A stretch of DNA of 64,000 bases, taken from assembly GCA_027604685.1 (NCBI GenBank), contig JADHYX010000081.1:1-64000 (forward strand), written 5' to 3'. Positions 49,535-58,223 of this stretch are shown here, one piece after another (positions within the stretch are counted from its first letter, which is position 1; every line of letters begins with the position of its first letter). The notes under the pieces were generated by a model. That model made no database searches. It saw nothing but the letters and a program-made list of their open reading frames with translations, and was not told the DNA's origin. Origin of the DNA: Lobulomyces angularis (taxonomy: Eukaryota > Chytridiomycota > Chytridiomycetes > Lobulomycetales > Lobulomycetaceae). The position numbers and the translations under genes are program-made.

Positions 49535-49547
49535 GTTTTTAAAAAGG
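49535..49547. terminator. T/A palindrome beyond gene remnant
   Basis: GTTTTTAAAAAGG lies about 17 bp beyond the stop of the remnant at 49564, as in its intact relative at 28829, so the 3' end came along with the duplication. Confidence 0.4.
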
Positions 49548-49563
49548 ACTACATTTAAATATA

Positions 49564-49660
49564 TTATTTTTGAGCTACAACGATTTCTCTTCCATTCCAA
49601 TATTTATACACCTTAGGAGCTTGTATAATTTTCAAAAAATGTTCTAAAGGATCATGGTAT
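49564..49660 (-). pseudogene. 3' remnant of the 28829 gene family
   Basis: The minus-strand frame reads EHFLKIIQAPKVYKYWNGRE and then VVAQ before a stop at 49564, matching the C-terminus of the 28829 protein. No upstream part is recognisable. The rest of the gap 49661-50012 contains only a short stretch (about 49775-49835) weakly similar to 50680-50745. Confidence 0.65.
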
Positions 49661-50012
49661 ATTATAATTTTAGTACTTAACACCTTTAATAACAACAATC
49701 AAAGTATAAGACGAAGACAGAGACACCAATACAGAATATCAAGAGTATGAAATAATAAAAAACCATAAAATTCTTAGAAATCTAGGCATAGTTTTATGGC
49801 TAGTGACACTTTTTAGTATCATTTTTTTTTAAAAGTCTAGTCTATAATAATTACAACAACAAAGCAGACAACATAGAAATATATAGTTTATAACTTCATA
49901 TAATTTGCCTCTCAAAAGATGTACAATGAACTATTAAGGATCAATCAGCTGTGATATTTTAATATTAAAATGAATAATATATAATCATAATAATGTAAAT
50001 ATTATAGTTACT

Positions 50013-50474
50013 ATGGATAATATAAGAAATCCAGGTTCTCAATCTAAATATCTCAATGAAATCAAAGACGCTATGAACAGAGGAGAAATTATTACTCATA
50101 TATTAAATTGGAAAATTTCTAATCAAGGAAAAGATGCAGGAGAAGAAATAAGAAAAGCTATCTATAAATTTATTTGTAATAATACAAAAACATATATAGT
50201 TGATAATAATATTGGAATAAGTATAACATGGATAATGCCTAATTCTAATGTAAGCTCTGCTTATTATTATACTAACAGTATTTATAATGATAGAATTACT
50301 GCAAATCATGTTAAAATTATGTTAAGAAATATTGTTAATAATATTAAAACGCACGAAGAATATCAAAATATAACAAATAAAGCAGATTATAAAAATGATT
50401 GGGGAATTTCATATTTAGTAACACTACCTTTAGGATATGATAACAATGGTCCTGTTGGAGGAGGAGATATATAA
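50013..50474 (+). CDS. Hypothetical 153-aa protein
   Basis: A soluble protein with amphipathic helices in the first half and a Gly-rich end (NNGPVGGGDI). No recognised motif or signal peptide. The ATG at 50013 is well placed and the stop is immediately followed by a strong T/A palindrome (50474-50490), supporting a genuine gene. Function unknown. Confidence 0.6.
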   Translation: MDNIRNPGSQSKYLNEIKDAMNRGEIITHILNWKISNQGKDAGEEIRKAIYKFICNNTKTYIVDNNIGISITWIMPNSNVSSAYYYTNSIYNDRITANHVKIMLRNIVNNIKTHEEYQNITNKADYKNDWGISYLVTLPLGYDNNGPVGGGDI

Positions 50475-50490
50475 TTTTTTTTTAAAAAAT
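50474..50490. terminator. T/A palindrome directly after stop
   Basis: ATTTTTTTTTAAAAAAT begins at the last base of the gene ending at 50474. It may also serve the minus-strand fragment ending at 50496. Confidence 0.5.
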
Positions 50491-50495
50491 TTATT

Positions 50496-50672
50496 CTACA
50501 TCTTCTTAGAATATCTATTTTTGAATCCTTTAATGAATATAGAATCTATACCAAAATTTTCGTAATGTTCATTTGTAAACTCAAAAAACTTTGACACTTT
50601 TCTGACTATTCTCTTCGTTAGACGTCCTCTATCTATAAAATTTAATGATGGTAAATCATCTAAAAGCCTTAA
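50496..50672 (-). pseudogene. Possible gene remnant without start codon
   Basis: A minus-strand open stretch of about 58 codons contains protein-like phrases (LPSLNFIDRGRLTKRIVRKV; NFGIDSIFIKGF) but no ATG. It stops next to a T/A palindrome, as real genes do here. Parent family not found in the window. The remaining gap to 50913 shows no gene. Confidence 0.3.
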
Positions 50673-50913
50673 TCAGTGTTAGAAATTTAGATATAGTTTT
50701 GTATATATGATGCTTTTTAATATCTAAACTTTTAAAATATCATACCATTTTATAGTCTGGCAAATGCCAAAAAGTCTGCCTCTTAATATAGTATTAACAA
50801 AAGTTGAATAGTAGAAACTATGTATCAATTTCTTCGTGTTTACTTAATGTTTTAAGAAGCAGTACTCCTAATTGTAAGTTAAATTTATTTTTTTTTAATT
50901 TATAATAGATATT

Positions 50914-51300
50914 ATGAATAATACTATAGATACTATTATTATATCAAAATTTGCAGATTACGATAAGAATTCAACATCTAACTTTTCTTTTTATACTGAT
51001 AACAAAGATATAAATTTATCGTTACAATATAGTAATATAACTCTATTATCTGTAAAAAACATACCACGTTGTATATGCTATATTCAAATATACAAATGCG
51101 TTGGTGAATTACCAAATGGTTTGAAAGAGTATAAGGTTATTGAGGCTGAAAAAGGTTCTAATCCGATTCATGGAGAGAGAATAAATTATCATGAAAATGG
51201 ACAGGAATTTGATAGAATGAGTTTTAGTGTTATTAGTAATCCAAATTGGATACTGGCTTATCCCTTCTGTAATAATTCATATCGTTATATCAAAATATAG
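50914..51300 (+). CDS. Hypothetical 128-aa protein
   Basis: A beta-rich soluble protein of unknown family with a CICYIQIYKC stretch and no transmembrane segment or signal peptide. ATG at 50914. It converges with the broken gene at 51333 and shares the palindrome at 51328-51340 with it. Confidence 0.55.
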   Translation: MNNTIDTIIISKFADYDKNSTSNFSFYTDNKDINLSLQYSNITLLSVKNIPRCICYIQIYKCVGELPNGLKEYKVIEAEKGSNPIHGERINYHENGQEFDRMSFSVISNPNWILAYPFCNNSYRYIKI

Positions 51301-51327
51301 TTTTTAAATATAATATTAACAACTTAC

Positions 51328-51340
51328 TATTTTTAAAAAG
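51328..51340. terminator. T/A palindrome between convergent gene and pseudogene
   Basis: CTATTTTTAAAAAG-type palindrome 28 bp after the stop at 51300. It overlaps the minus-strand stop at 51333-51335. Confidence 0.45.
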
Positions 51341-51776
51341 CAGTCATTTTAATTGTAGTATTTTCAGTTGTAATGACTTCTCTTCCATTCCAATATGCAT
51401 ACACTTTAGGAGGTTCCATAATTTTCAGAAATCTTTCCAAACCTTTAAAAAACAATATAAATGTACCACTTGTATCCATATAATATGTAGAACTATAAGC
51501 AGATTTACGTTGTGCGTTACATTCATATAAAATAAAATCTTCTATAGGATTCTCATAACAGACAACACTTATAAGCGCATATTAATCATTTGATGACTGG
51601 TGAAAAAATACATATCCATTATCGTTATAAATAATATTATTAAACTTTTTAGCAAGTTCGTTGCCGAACATAGTATATATAGGCTTTGAATATCCAAGAT
51701 CTCTATCGATTTTTATATTTGTATCCATTGTAATAACTAATATTACCACATTAAAAATTTTTATATTGTTATTCAT
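51333..51776 (-). pseudogene. Relative of the 28829 gene, interrupted by a stop
   Basis: From the ATG at 51776 the frame matches the N-terminus of the 28829 protein (KIDRDLGYSKPIYTMFG), hits a stop at about 51582-51584, and then continues in the same frame with EDFILYECN and EPPKVYAYWNGRE to the family's end. A short deletion near the stop removed several residues. The 5' flank (51862-51894) is also conserved. A TTG-initiated extension upstream of 51776 is not supported by the paralogue. Confidence 0.72.
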
Positions 51777-51861
51777 TCTTCTAAATATTATTGTATTTTC
51801 TATCAATATATATCTCATTAATAATACATGCTTTTAGACATAAAACATAATGACAGATACA

Positions 51862-51894
51862 AGAGAAAAGACTATATCTAGGACAATACATATA
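51862..51894 (-). promoter_or_regulatory. Conserved upstream block of the broken 28829 relative
   Basis: Almost identical to 29374-29408 over about 33 bp and at a similar distance from the ATG. Confidence 0.4.
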
Positions 51895-52079
51895 TGTTAC
51901 AATACATCAATAAAGTATTCATTATTTTGTAGAAGATTTATCATAGAAACTATTCAGATATAAAAAAATAAGGAATAGTGAACAATCAGAAGATGAAACT
52001 GTTTTTAAAGTAAGATATGAAAATTTTCTCTAATAACTGAATAATAAACGCAAACGTTCGTAAATATATAAAAAGTAAA

Positions 52080-52331
52080 ATGTCTGAATATAAACATCTA
52101 ACTGGTAAAGATGCCTATAAGTTTGTATATAGCAATAAGGGATTTTTTATTTGTGGTAATGGATGTACAGAAATAAAGGTCAGTAAAAAAGAGGGTTCCA
52201 TGATAAAAGGTGACCTAGATTTCAATGATAGATTTATATGTATAAATTGTTATAATAGAGATAGGGATTTATACGATAAACTTGGATATGTCAAATATGT
52301 TTCTAACAAAGAAGAAGATGAGTCATACTAA
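52080..52331 (+). CDS. Small zinc-ribbon-like protein
   Basis: An 83-residue protein with two Cys pairs: ICGNGC (CxxxC, about residues 25-29) and FICINCYNR (CxxC, about 57-60), spaced like the knuckles of a zinc ribbon or beta-beta-alpha zinc finger. Basic in the middle, acidic C-terminal tail (KEEDESY). It may bind nucleic acid or protein. Followed by a clear T/A palindrome at 52391-52403. Family not identified. Confidence 0.6.
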   Translation: MSEYKHLTGKDAYKFVYSNKGFFICGNGCTEIKVSKKEGSMIKGDLDFNDRFICINCYNRDRDLYDKLGYVKYVSNKEEDESY

Positions 52332-52390
52332 AAACTAAAAATTAACTGTTTTAAATATATAATGAAATAATGTAGATTATGTATACACTC

Positions 52391-52403
52391 TCTTTTTAAA
52401 AAG
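52391..52403. terminator. T/A palindrome after zinc-ribbon gene
   Basis: TCTTTTTAAAAAG, about 60 bp after the stop at 52331 and about 66 bp before the ATG of the next short gene. Confidence 0.45.
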
Positions 52404-52468
52404 TTAGTCTTTGTTTTAGCAATCTTATTATTTGATTTACATTTTGAAATTTTCACATATATGAGAAA

Positions 52469-52591
52469 ATGTTCAGTAAAACATCTTTAATAGCACTCAT
52501 AATACTGTTATCTTCATTTCTGGCTAGGCCAAGTACTAACTACAAAGTAATAGTCTATTTGCCTAAAAATAAAAATAAATGCGGGAAATAA
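52469..52591 (+). CDS. Tiny secreted peptide candidate, 40 aa
   Basis: A 40-codon frame starting MFSKTSLIALIILLSSFLA, a textbook signal peptide (basic start, hydrophobic core, small residues at -3/-1), followed by about 20 polar, Lys-rich residues ending CGK. It is flanked by T/A palindromes on both sides (52391-52403 and 52617-52628), which marks it as its own transcription unit. Too short to prove from sequence alone. The 66-aa protein at 57566 has the same general layout. Confidence 0.4.
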   Translation: MFSKTSLIALIILLSSFLARPSTNYKVIVYLPKNKNKCGK

Positions 52592-52616
52592 TGTGTACTA
52601 TCGTGCATTACATACT

Positions 52617-52628
52617 TGTTTTAAAAAC
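52617..52628. terminator. T/A palindrome between two small convergent genes
   Basis: TGTTTTAAAAAC, 26 bp after the stop at 52591 and 44 bp from the minus-strand stop at 52672. Confidence 0.45.
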
Positions 52629-52671
52629 ACAATGTTTATTTTTATGATAATACAATATTATAGTATTTATT

Positions 52672-52845
52672 TTATGTGTTTACTGATTTAATCTTACTAT
52701 CAATACGATTGTTGATCTTTCTTTGATGATTATATAGATCTTTATTGATATAACGAAGATATATATTATCATTTATATCTTTTATTATAATACAGTAATA
52801 ATATTGAAATAATACATATGATAAAATTACTAATAGAATATTCAT
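52672..52845 (-). CDS. Small membrane protein candidate, 57 aa
   Basis: From the ATG at 52845 the frame has an N-terminal hydrophobic helix (NILLVILSYVLFQYYYCIII) and a polar, basic remainder. The track frame starts further up at a TTG, which I do not use. It may be a signal-anchor protein. Its stop shares the palindrome at 52617-52628. Confidence 0.35.
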   Translation of the reverse strand: MNILLVILSYVLFQYYYCIIIKDINDNIYLRYINKDLYNHQRKINNRIDSKIKSVNT

Positions 52846-53080
52846 ATAAAAATCTATATAAAAATGCAACAATTAATAGCTAAATAATAACTCCTTGAAT
52901 CATTTTTCTTTATCAATAGTATATTATAGATATTAATGTATATATTAAAATAAATCTTTATAACCATGATTATTTCTTGTAATATAAAATGTTAAAATAT
53001 GTATTTATTCGCTATATACTAATTTTTAACAAGAAAAAATCAAATGAATAATGGGATCATGATTGAAAGATTATATAGAA

Positions 53081-53509
53081 ATGAAAAGATTAAAAGTATA
53101 TCTAGATAATAATGCTAAATTACCCACGAAAGGAAGTAAATTTTCGGCTGGATATGATTTATATTGCTCATCAGAGGATAATATTATTATAAAAGCTCAA
53201 AATAAAAGTTTAATACCAACAGGAATCAAGATTGAACTACCAGAAAACACATATGGTAGAATTGCTCCTAGAAGTGGATTAGCATCTAAATTTGGTCTAA
53301 ATGTAGGAGCAGGTGTAATAGATGAAGATTATAGAGGCTTCATATATGTATTATTATTTAATCATAGTGATAAAGATTATATAGTAAGAAAGGGAGACAA
53401 AATTGCTCAATTAATAATAGAAAAAATAGAGTCTGTGGTTTTAACTCAAGTTGATAAAGTTAGTGAAACTATAAGAGGTGAACAAGGATTTGGTTCAACA
53501 GGAAAGTAG
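53081..53509 (+). CDS. dut: dUTP pyrophosphatase (dUTPase)
   Basis: A 142-residue trimeric-type dUTPase that hydrolyses dUTP to dUMP and pyrophosphate, keeping uracil out of DNA and feeding dTMP synthesis. All five family motifs are visible: SAGYDLY (1), APRSGLA (2), GVIDEDYRGF (3, with the catalytic Asp and uracil-binding region), KGDKIAQLI (4) and the C-terminal EQGFGSTG (5, P-loop-like arm). Length is typical. The frame reaches back to a TTG at 53063, but the ATG at 53081 gives the usual N-terminus (MKRLKVYL). Common in large DNA viruses. Confidence 0.95.
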   Translation: MKRLKVYLDNNAKLPTKGSKFSAGYDLYCSSEDNIIIKAQNKSLIPTGIKIELPENTYGRIAPRSGLASKFGLNVGAGVIDEDYRGFIYVLLFNHSDKDYIVRKGDKIAQLIIEKIESVVLTQVDKVSETIRGEQGFGSTGK

Positions 53510-53582
53510 ATGTTAAATATACCTTTCGTAAAGAAAACAACTACGAATAGTATAAATATTTAAATAAATTATAAAGAAAGTA

Positions 53583-53592
53583 GTTTTAAAAA
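53583..53592. terminator. T/A palindrome after dUTPase gene
   Basis: GTTTTAAAAA, about 75 bp after the stop at 53509. Confidence 0.35.
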
Positions 53593-53704
53593 GCAAATAA
53601 ACTATTATACTTAGAATTGGCTAAATTTTAACTGTTTAAAGAAGTTAATATTAAAATGATTTATAGAAATATTACTGCATGTCATTACACAAAAAAAAAA
53701 TAAT

Positions 53705-54505
53705 ATGAATACTATATATAAGAATTATGATGTTAATATTGATCTGAAGCGATCATGGGAAGATATTTCTAACTGGAAATCTATTCATCTCTCAATTTTA
53801 AATGCTAGATGTATAAATCATAGAGAGTTTGATACATCGATTAAGAAAGTAGTGAGTAATATTAATAACAAAGAAAATAGTAATAATATTACTGAATCGA
53901 TAATGAAATCAATAAAATTTCACGCTAGTTATAATAGTTATGGATTTCAAAATGCCCTGTCTGAAATATACAATTCTCCTTATTACTTTCAAGTGAATAA
54001 GATATGTTATGATTTATTAAATTACTGTGGATTTGAAGATAAGGACATGTATTTTATAATGAATGCAATATTTTATGTAGAATGGTTAGGATATAAAATG
54101 TTTTCAAGATCTAGCTTTGGAGTTTATGATAGATATCTATCGACTGATTTTTTTAAATGTTCTTTCATAGTTAAAACTGTACCTGATGAATCTGATGACA
54201 TTAGTAAACAGGAAAGTGAATTATTTGGAGAGATATTACTTGCAGCAATTAATAATTATAATCATATTAAGAGATCACAACATATGTTTGGAATGATAAT
54301 ACAAGATATGAATGTTAGATTTTACTCTTATGTTTTTGGTATAAGTTATCTATCTTCTTTTGCAAATAATAATAAACAGACTTATAAAACAATAATAAAA
54401 AGATATCCATCAATTGTAAAAGATCCTTTGTCGCTATTAAGTACTGACAATCGAAAAGAAATTATTGAAATATTAGATACTATAAAGATATTAATAAAGA
54501 TTTAA
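53705..54505 (+). CDS. Nuclease-like family protein with lost active site
   Basis: A 266-residue protein aligning with 33749, 37356 and 62450 in its second half: SELFGEILLAAINNYN for the Q/E-rich helix, MFGMIIQDMNVRFYSYVFG, and KRYPSIVKDPLSL...DNRKEIIEIL. Where the active relatives have VVEDKS the sequence is FIVKTVPDES, so the ExK signature is gone and cleavage is unlikely. The frame remains fully open, arguing for a retained non-enzymatic role. The N-terminal part is divergent. Confidence 0.65.
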   Translation: MNTIYKNYDVNIDLKRSWEDISNWKSIHLSILNARCINHREFDTSIKKVVSNINNKENSNNITESIMKSIKFHASYNSYGFQNALSEIYNSPYYFQVNKICYDLLNYCGFEDKDMYFIMNAIFYVEWLGYKMFSRSSFGVYDRYLSTDFFKCSFIVKTVPDESDDISKQESELFGEILLAAINNYNHIKRSQHMFGMIIQDMNVRFYSYVFGISYLSSFANNNKQTYKTIIKRYPSIVKDPLSLLSTDNRKEIIEILDTIKILIKI

Positions 54506-54533
54506 AAGTATAATTTTAGCTTAGATATAGACT

Positions 54534-54547
54534 ATTTTTAAAAAAAT
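54534..54547. terminator. T/A palindrome after 53705 gene
   Basis: ATTTTTAAAAAAAT, about 29 bp after the stop at 54505. Confidence 0.4.
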
Positions 54548-54748
54548 AAAAATACATAATAAAACAAATAATTTATTAAACCAAAAATAAAATGATATAT
54601 ATTTTGAATTAAAAAATTTTACTTAGTTTCTCTATATTTATTATTGTATATGGATACATAATCCCTGGCTATATATTAAACATAGATCAAAATTTATTCA
54701 CAATATTATATATCACGTGAATTTGGCTCGTTCCTTAACACATCAAAA

Positions 54749-54874
54749 AATTCATTTAAAAAAACTAAGTCAACTAAGAAAACTAAGTCCCCAAAAAAAA
54801 TTTTTTTTTTGACCAAGAAAACTAAGAAAACTAAGTCGCCGAAAAAATTAACTGATTTTATAGACTAGATAAAT
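54749..54874 (+). repeat. Dispersed repeat, copy 13 (type A, forward)
   Basis: Complete type A copy with A8/T10 core, both CTAAG arms, AAGTCGCCGAAA and ACTGATTTTATAGACTAGAT. It lies in the 714-bp gap 54506-55219, which otherwise shows no gene. Confidence 0.9.
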
Positions 54875-55133
54875 TTTGACATGAGTCATTTATAAACATC
54901 AAGGATCGTATATTACATTAAAAGAGATTAGTTAATGCTTTATTCAAGTATTTTTTGCTAACGATTGGTAAAAATTAAAATGAATATTACTACAAGGATT
55001 GAAATTCATTAGAAAAGATTAAGAAGAATAAAGCTATTATTTTATTTTAGTTAAATTATGTAACCACTTAAATATTAATATACATTCTATTTAAGGATTC
55101 TAAATAGACATAAATATAGTCTTAGTTAATTCC

Positions 55134-55143
55134 GTTTTAAAAC
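55134..55143. terminator. T/A palindrome after glycoprotein gene
   Basis: GTTTTAAAAC, a perfect 10-bp palindrome about 77 bp beyond the stop of the leftward gene ending at 55220. Confidence 0.35.
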
Positions 55144-55219
55144 AAAAGACTATAGAACTGATAAATGATACTGAATAATAAAATAAAAAGTAAAAAATAA
55201 AAACAACAACAACATATAT

Positions 55220-57421
55220 TTATGGATCTTTAAATTTAATACTAGCAACATTTACTTTATTGATTCCATGAAATATTGCGTCAGTCGGAACATTTTTTCT
55301 GTCTGCATATATAGTAATTGTGGTAGTTGATTCATAATGCGTAGTCTCTACAGTAACAGTTGTGCTTGCTACAGTAATGGTTTTAGTACTTATTTTATTT
55401 ATAACATTACCAGTTGGTAAAAATTTAATGGTACTTGAACTTGTAGAAGGTGATAATTTAGCTGTTTTGTCTGTTTGGGATACAACAATAATAGAAGTTT
55501 TCTCAGTTGTTTCATTAGGCTTCAATGAATTAACAGAAATAGTCTCTTTAGGTTTTGCTTTAACTTTAGTAGCTACAATTTTTTCTTCTGTCGTGATATT
55601 TTCAACTTCGTTCTTATCATCAGTTTCTATTACATTAATGACACTGGTTTCTTTAGTTACAGGAATAACTGTTGTAGTTACAGCTCCACTTGTTGTTATA
55701 TCAACTTTAGTCTTTTCAGGTTTTGTGTTACTAGTAATATCGACGACTTCCTTGTTCAATATAGTTGTTTCTTCAGCTTTGGAATGTTTCTTTGTGGTTA
55801 TGATCTGCTTACTTGATATATAATCACTAGTTTTTATACTTTCACTAATAACAATTTTAGTAGATTGAGTACTTTTAATCTCTTCTGTCTTAGGATTTTG
55901 TTTGGAAGTTATAATCTGCTTAGTTGATATATAACTATTGGTTTCCATAATGTTATTGCTAATAGTCTTGGTTATATCATTACGATTTGTAGGTTCTTTA
56001 GTGACACTTACATTATTCTTACTTTCCTTTGTAGTAGTTACATTAGTAGTGTTTGTTGTCTGAGTTTTGTTATCAGTAATTGTATTTTTATTATCCTCTT
56101 TATAATTTTTGCATTTACATAATGTACTACGTTCTGAGTTATTAATGCCTTTATACTCATATTCTATATTATACATGTAGAACATATACGAACATTGTTC
56201 ATTACACATATCATAAGATGGTTCAACATATTTTACAGCTTCTTTTACTTTATCGTCTTGTGGACATATACATTCAGGATTAATTTTATGTCTATCGTTT
56301 GAATATTTTGTATATCCAACAATTTTATTTGCATTCTTAAATATTTTACATAAATTGAGACATTGTTTATCTGCAGGAATACTTGGTGCTTTGTTCTGTT
56401 TGACTGTTTCTGTTGTAGCTATTGAAGTAGTTGCTGTGGTAATAAAACTATTGGTAGTACTAGAATTCACCTTCTTATTCTCTTCAGATTTCTGAGTGGA
56501 AGCTGAAGCTACAGATTCTTTGGATTCACTTGTTTTTGTAACAACAACACTAGAGGTTGGTTTCTTATTCTCTTCAAGCTTAGTAGTTGAAACTAAAGAA
56601 ACAGTGGTAGAAGTTATCTTTTTATCATTTTCAGGTTTTGGTGTGGGAGTTGAGACTATAGTACTGGAACTTACCTTATTTTTTTCCTCAGATTTTGGAG
56701 TAGGAGTTGGAGCCACGCTACTTGAGCTTGTTTTCTTATTCTCTTCAGGTTTTGGAGCAGGAGGTAAAACTGGAGGTTTAGCAGGTTCGGACTTAGGGGG
56801 TGCAGCAGGAGGTGGATTATCAGTCTTCACAGATCTATTAACTTTTTTATCTTCGTCATCTTTACTTTTAATTCTGTCACCCAAAGTTCTTTTTTCAATA
56901 TTTTCTACTTTATTAGAGTTGGCTTTAACAAATGAGTCTAACAAAAGGTTTTCATCACTATCATTTTCATGTGCATCAGATGAATCGTAGTCATCTAGAT
57001 CCCTTTTTACAATAGAAGAATTGTTGCTGTTTAGATACTGAGAACATTTACATATACTGTAAGTATCATTGAATAATCCTTCTTCGTTTTCTAATATCAA
57101 CATAGTTAGAGATGGATTAACTGAGCATATAACACTACAATTTTCTTTCTTGTTCTTTATATAATTCAGTAATTTATTTTCTGAGCCATCTTTACAATCG
57201 CATTCAATACCACATTCAAATTCGTCAATACTTTTTAGATCCTCACTACTTAAAGAATAATATTTAAATTTAACTGGTCTATTACAAACATCATTACAAA
57301 AAGAATTGTCATCGTAATTAGTCAATATATTTGTTAAACTATCATTATTGTCTTTATTAATTGCAAGACAGTAAGAAACACTAGATAGAGTAACAAAAAC
57401 TAAACTTTTAATATCAAACAT
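55220..57421 (-). CDS. Mucin-like secreted glycoprotein with duplicated Cys module
   Basis: A 733-residue protein. The signal peptide is at about 1-19 (SLVFVTLSSVSYCLA). A Cys module (about 41-130) has the order CxxxC, CxxxCxC, CxxxC, CxC. A Lys/Glu/Ser/Thr/Pro-rich stretch follows with imperfect repeats of about 25 residues (PTPKPE-type, 200-340), then a second Cys module of similar order (about 352-440), then a long Thr/Ser/Lys region with repeats (YISSKQIITTKK). The C-terminus is Thr/Val-rich (TITVASTTVTVETTHYESTT) with no membrane anchor. Heavy O-glycosylation is expected. It could be a surface fibre or matrix protein. The family is not recognised. Confidence 0.75.
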   Translation of the reverse strand: MFDIKSLVFVTLSSVSYCLAINKDNNDSLTNILTNYDDNSFCNDVCNRPVKFKYYSLSSEDLKSIDEFECGIECDCKDGSENKLLNYIKNKKENCSVICSVNPSLTMLILENEEGLFNDTYSICKCSQYLNSNNSSIVKRDLDDYDSSDAHENDSDENLLLDSFVKANSNKVENIEKRTLGDRIKSKDDEDKKVNRSVKTDNPPPAAPPKSEPAKPPVLPPAPKPEENKKTSSSSVAPTPTPKSEEKNKVSSSTIVSTPTPKPENDKKITSTTVSLVSTTKLEENKKPTSSVVVTKTSESKESVASASTQKSEENKKVNSSTTNSFITTATTSIATTETVKQNKAPSIPADKQCLNLCKIFKNANKIVGYTKYSNDRHKINPECICPQDDKVKEAVKYVEPSYDMCNEQCSYMFYMYNIEYEYKGINNSERSTLCKCKNYKEDNKNTITDNKTQTTNTTNVTTTKESKNNVSVTKEPTNRNDITKTISNNIMETNSYISTKQIITSKQNPKTEEIKSTQSTKIVISESIKTSDYISSKQIITTKKHSKAEETTILNKEVVDITSNTKPEKTKVDITTSGAVTTTVIPVTKETSVINVIETDDKNEVENITTEEKIVATKVKAKPKETISVNSLKPNETTEKTSIIVVSQTDKTAKLSPSTSSSTIKFLPTGNVINKISTKTITVASTTVTVETTHYESTTTITIYADRKNVPTDAIFHGINKVNVASIKFKDP

Positions 57422-57478
57422 TTTCTATACATAATAGGCTATTTTATATTTTAAATTCAGTTAGTCAAAGACATAATA

Positions 57479-57490
57479 TTTTTTTAAAAG
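57479..57490. terminator. T/A palindrome after small secreted-protein gene
   Basis: TTTTTTTAAAAG, about 75 bp beyond the stop of the leftward gene ending at 57566. Confidence 0.35.
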
Positions 57491-57565
57491 AAATAAGATG
57501 AAGGAATATATATAAACAATACCTTATAAATATAATCTATTTATTTAATAATTTAATACATTTAT

Positions 57566-57766
57566 TTATATATTTCTATATTTAGACATTTTAGCTTTAG
57601 TATTATCTCTCTTAAGCATATTGTTTTTTATTTTCGCGTTTGTATTAATATTTGTATTAACTCTTTCGACTTTCATATCAGCGTCTTTACCTTTAATTAA
57701 GCCTCCAGCACTGTAGAGAGAGAAAATAGTAGAAATGATAATAAAAATGTTATATAGCTTAGTCAT
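57566..57766 (-). CDS. Small secreted basic protein, 66 aa
   Basis: A clear signal peptide (MTKLYNIFIIISTIFSLYSA) is followed by about 46 polar, strongly basic residues without cysteine, including MLKRDNTK with a Lys-Arg pair. Upstream neighbour of the mucin-like gene on the same strand (145 bp). It could be a secreted peptide precursor. No family recognised. The gap 57767-58017 to the right shows no gene. Confidence 0.5.
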   Translation of the reverse strand: MTKLYNIFIIISTIFSLYSAGGLIKGKDADMKVERVNTNINTNAKIKNNMLKRDNTKAKMSKYRNI

Positions 57767-58017
57767 CGTGTATATTAATTAAGAAATACAATGCTATTGG
57801 AAATCAATTAATAAATTTTAAGTCAATAAAGTACATAGAAATTATGTCAAAAATTAGTCTTCTTAAAATCGATATGTAACATAATATCAATATTTTATAA
57901 AACTAAACATAATATTTTATATAATGATTATTGTAACTTTTAAATACGATTATAAATTGGTTTTACAACAGCAACCTATGATATTAAAGATTAAAAATAG
58001 TTTATATCAATGTCTAT

Positions 58018-58090
58018 ATAATCTACAAAAATCAGTTAAAAAATTGGGCGACTTAGTTTTCTTAGTTGACTTAGTTTTTTTAAATGAATT
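58018..58090 (-). repeat. Dispersed repeat, copy 14 (half element, core deleted)
   Basis: The reverse copy jumps from GGGCGACTTAGTTTTCTTAG directly into TTGACTTAG...AAATGAAT. The A/T core and one arm are missing, as expected from recombination between the CTTAGTTTT direct repeats. Confidence 0.8.
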
Positions 58091-58223
58091 TTTCTATGTG
58101 TTAACATTTCAAACAAGCTTTCGTGAAACATATTATAAAAACTTAATTTATATCATCTGATGATCTAGAATAACAATAATAAACACGATATATAATGTAA
58201 GAGATTAAAAATAGTTTATATTA
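58091..58223 (-). repeat. Spacer repeat between two elements (copy c, reverse)
   Basis: Reverse complement of the spacers at 21551 and 26734, more diverged. Key words are ACATTTCAAACAAGCTTTCG and ATCATCTGATGATCTAGAAT. Confidence 0.75.

Noticed and set aside
52065..52072. TATA-like TATATAAA before the zinc-ribbon gene
   Set aside because: It lies about 8 bp before the ATG, too close to leave a 5' leader; probably chance.
55362..56990. Long plus-strand frames within the mucin-like gene (55362-55823, 56496-56990)
   Set aside because: Antisense shadows of Thr/Ser/Glu-rich coding sequence; the sense frame has a signal peptide and a full Cys pattern.
57924..58160. 78-codon frame on the plus strand
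   Set aside because: It runs through dispersed repeat copy 14; the translation of repeat sequence explains it.
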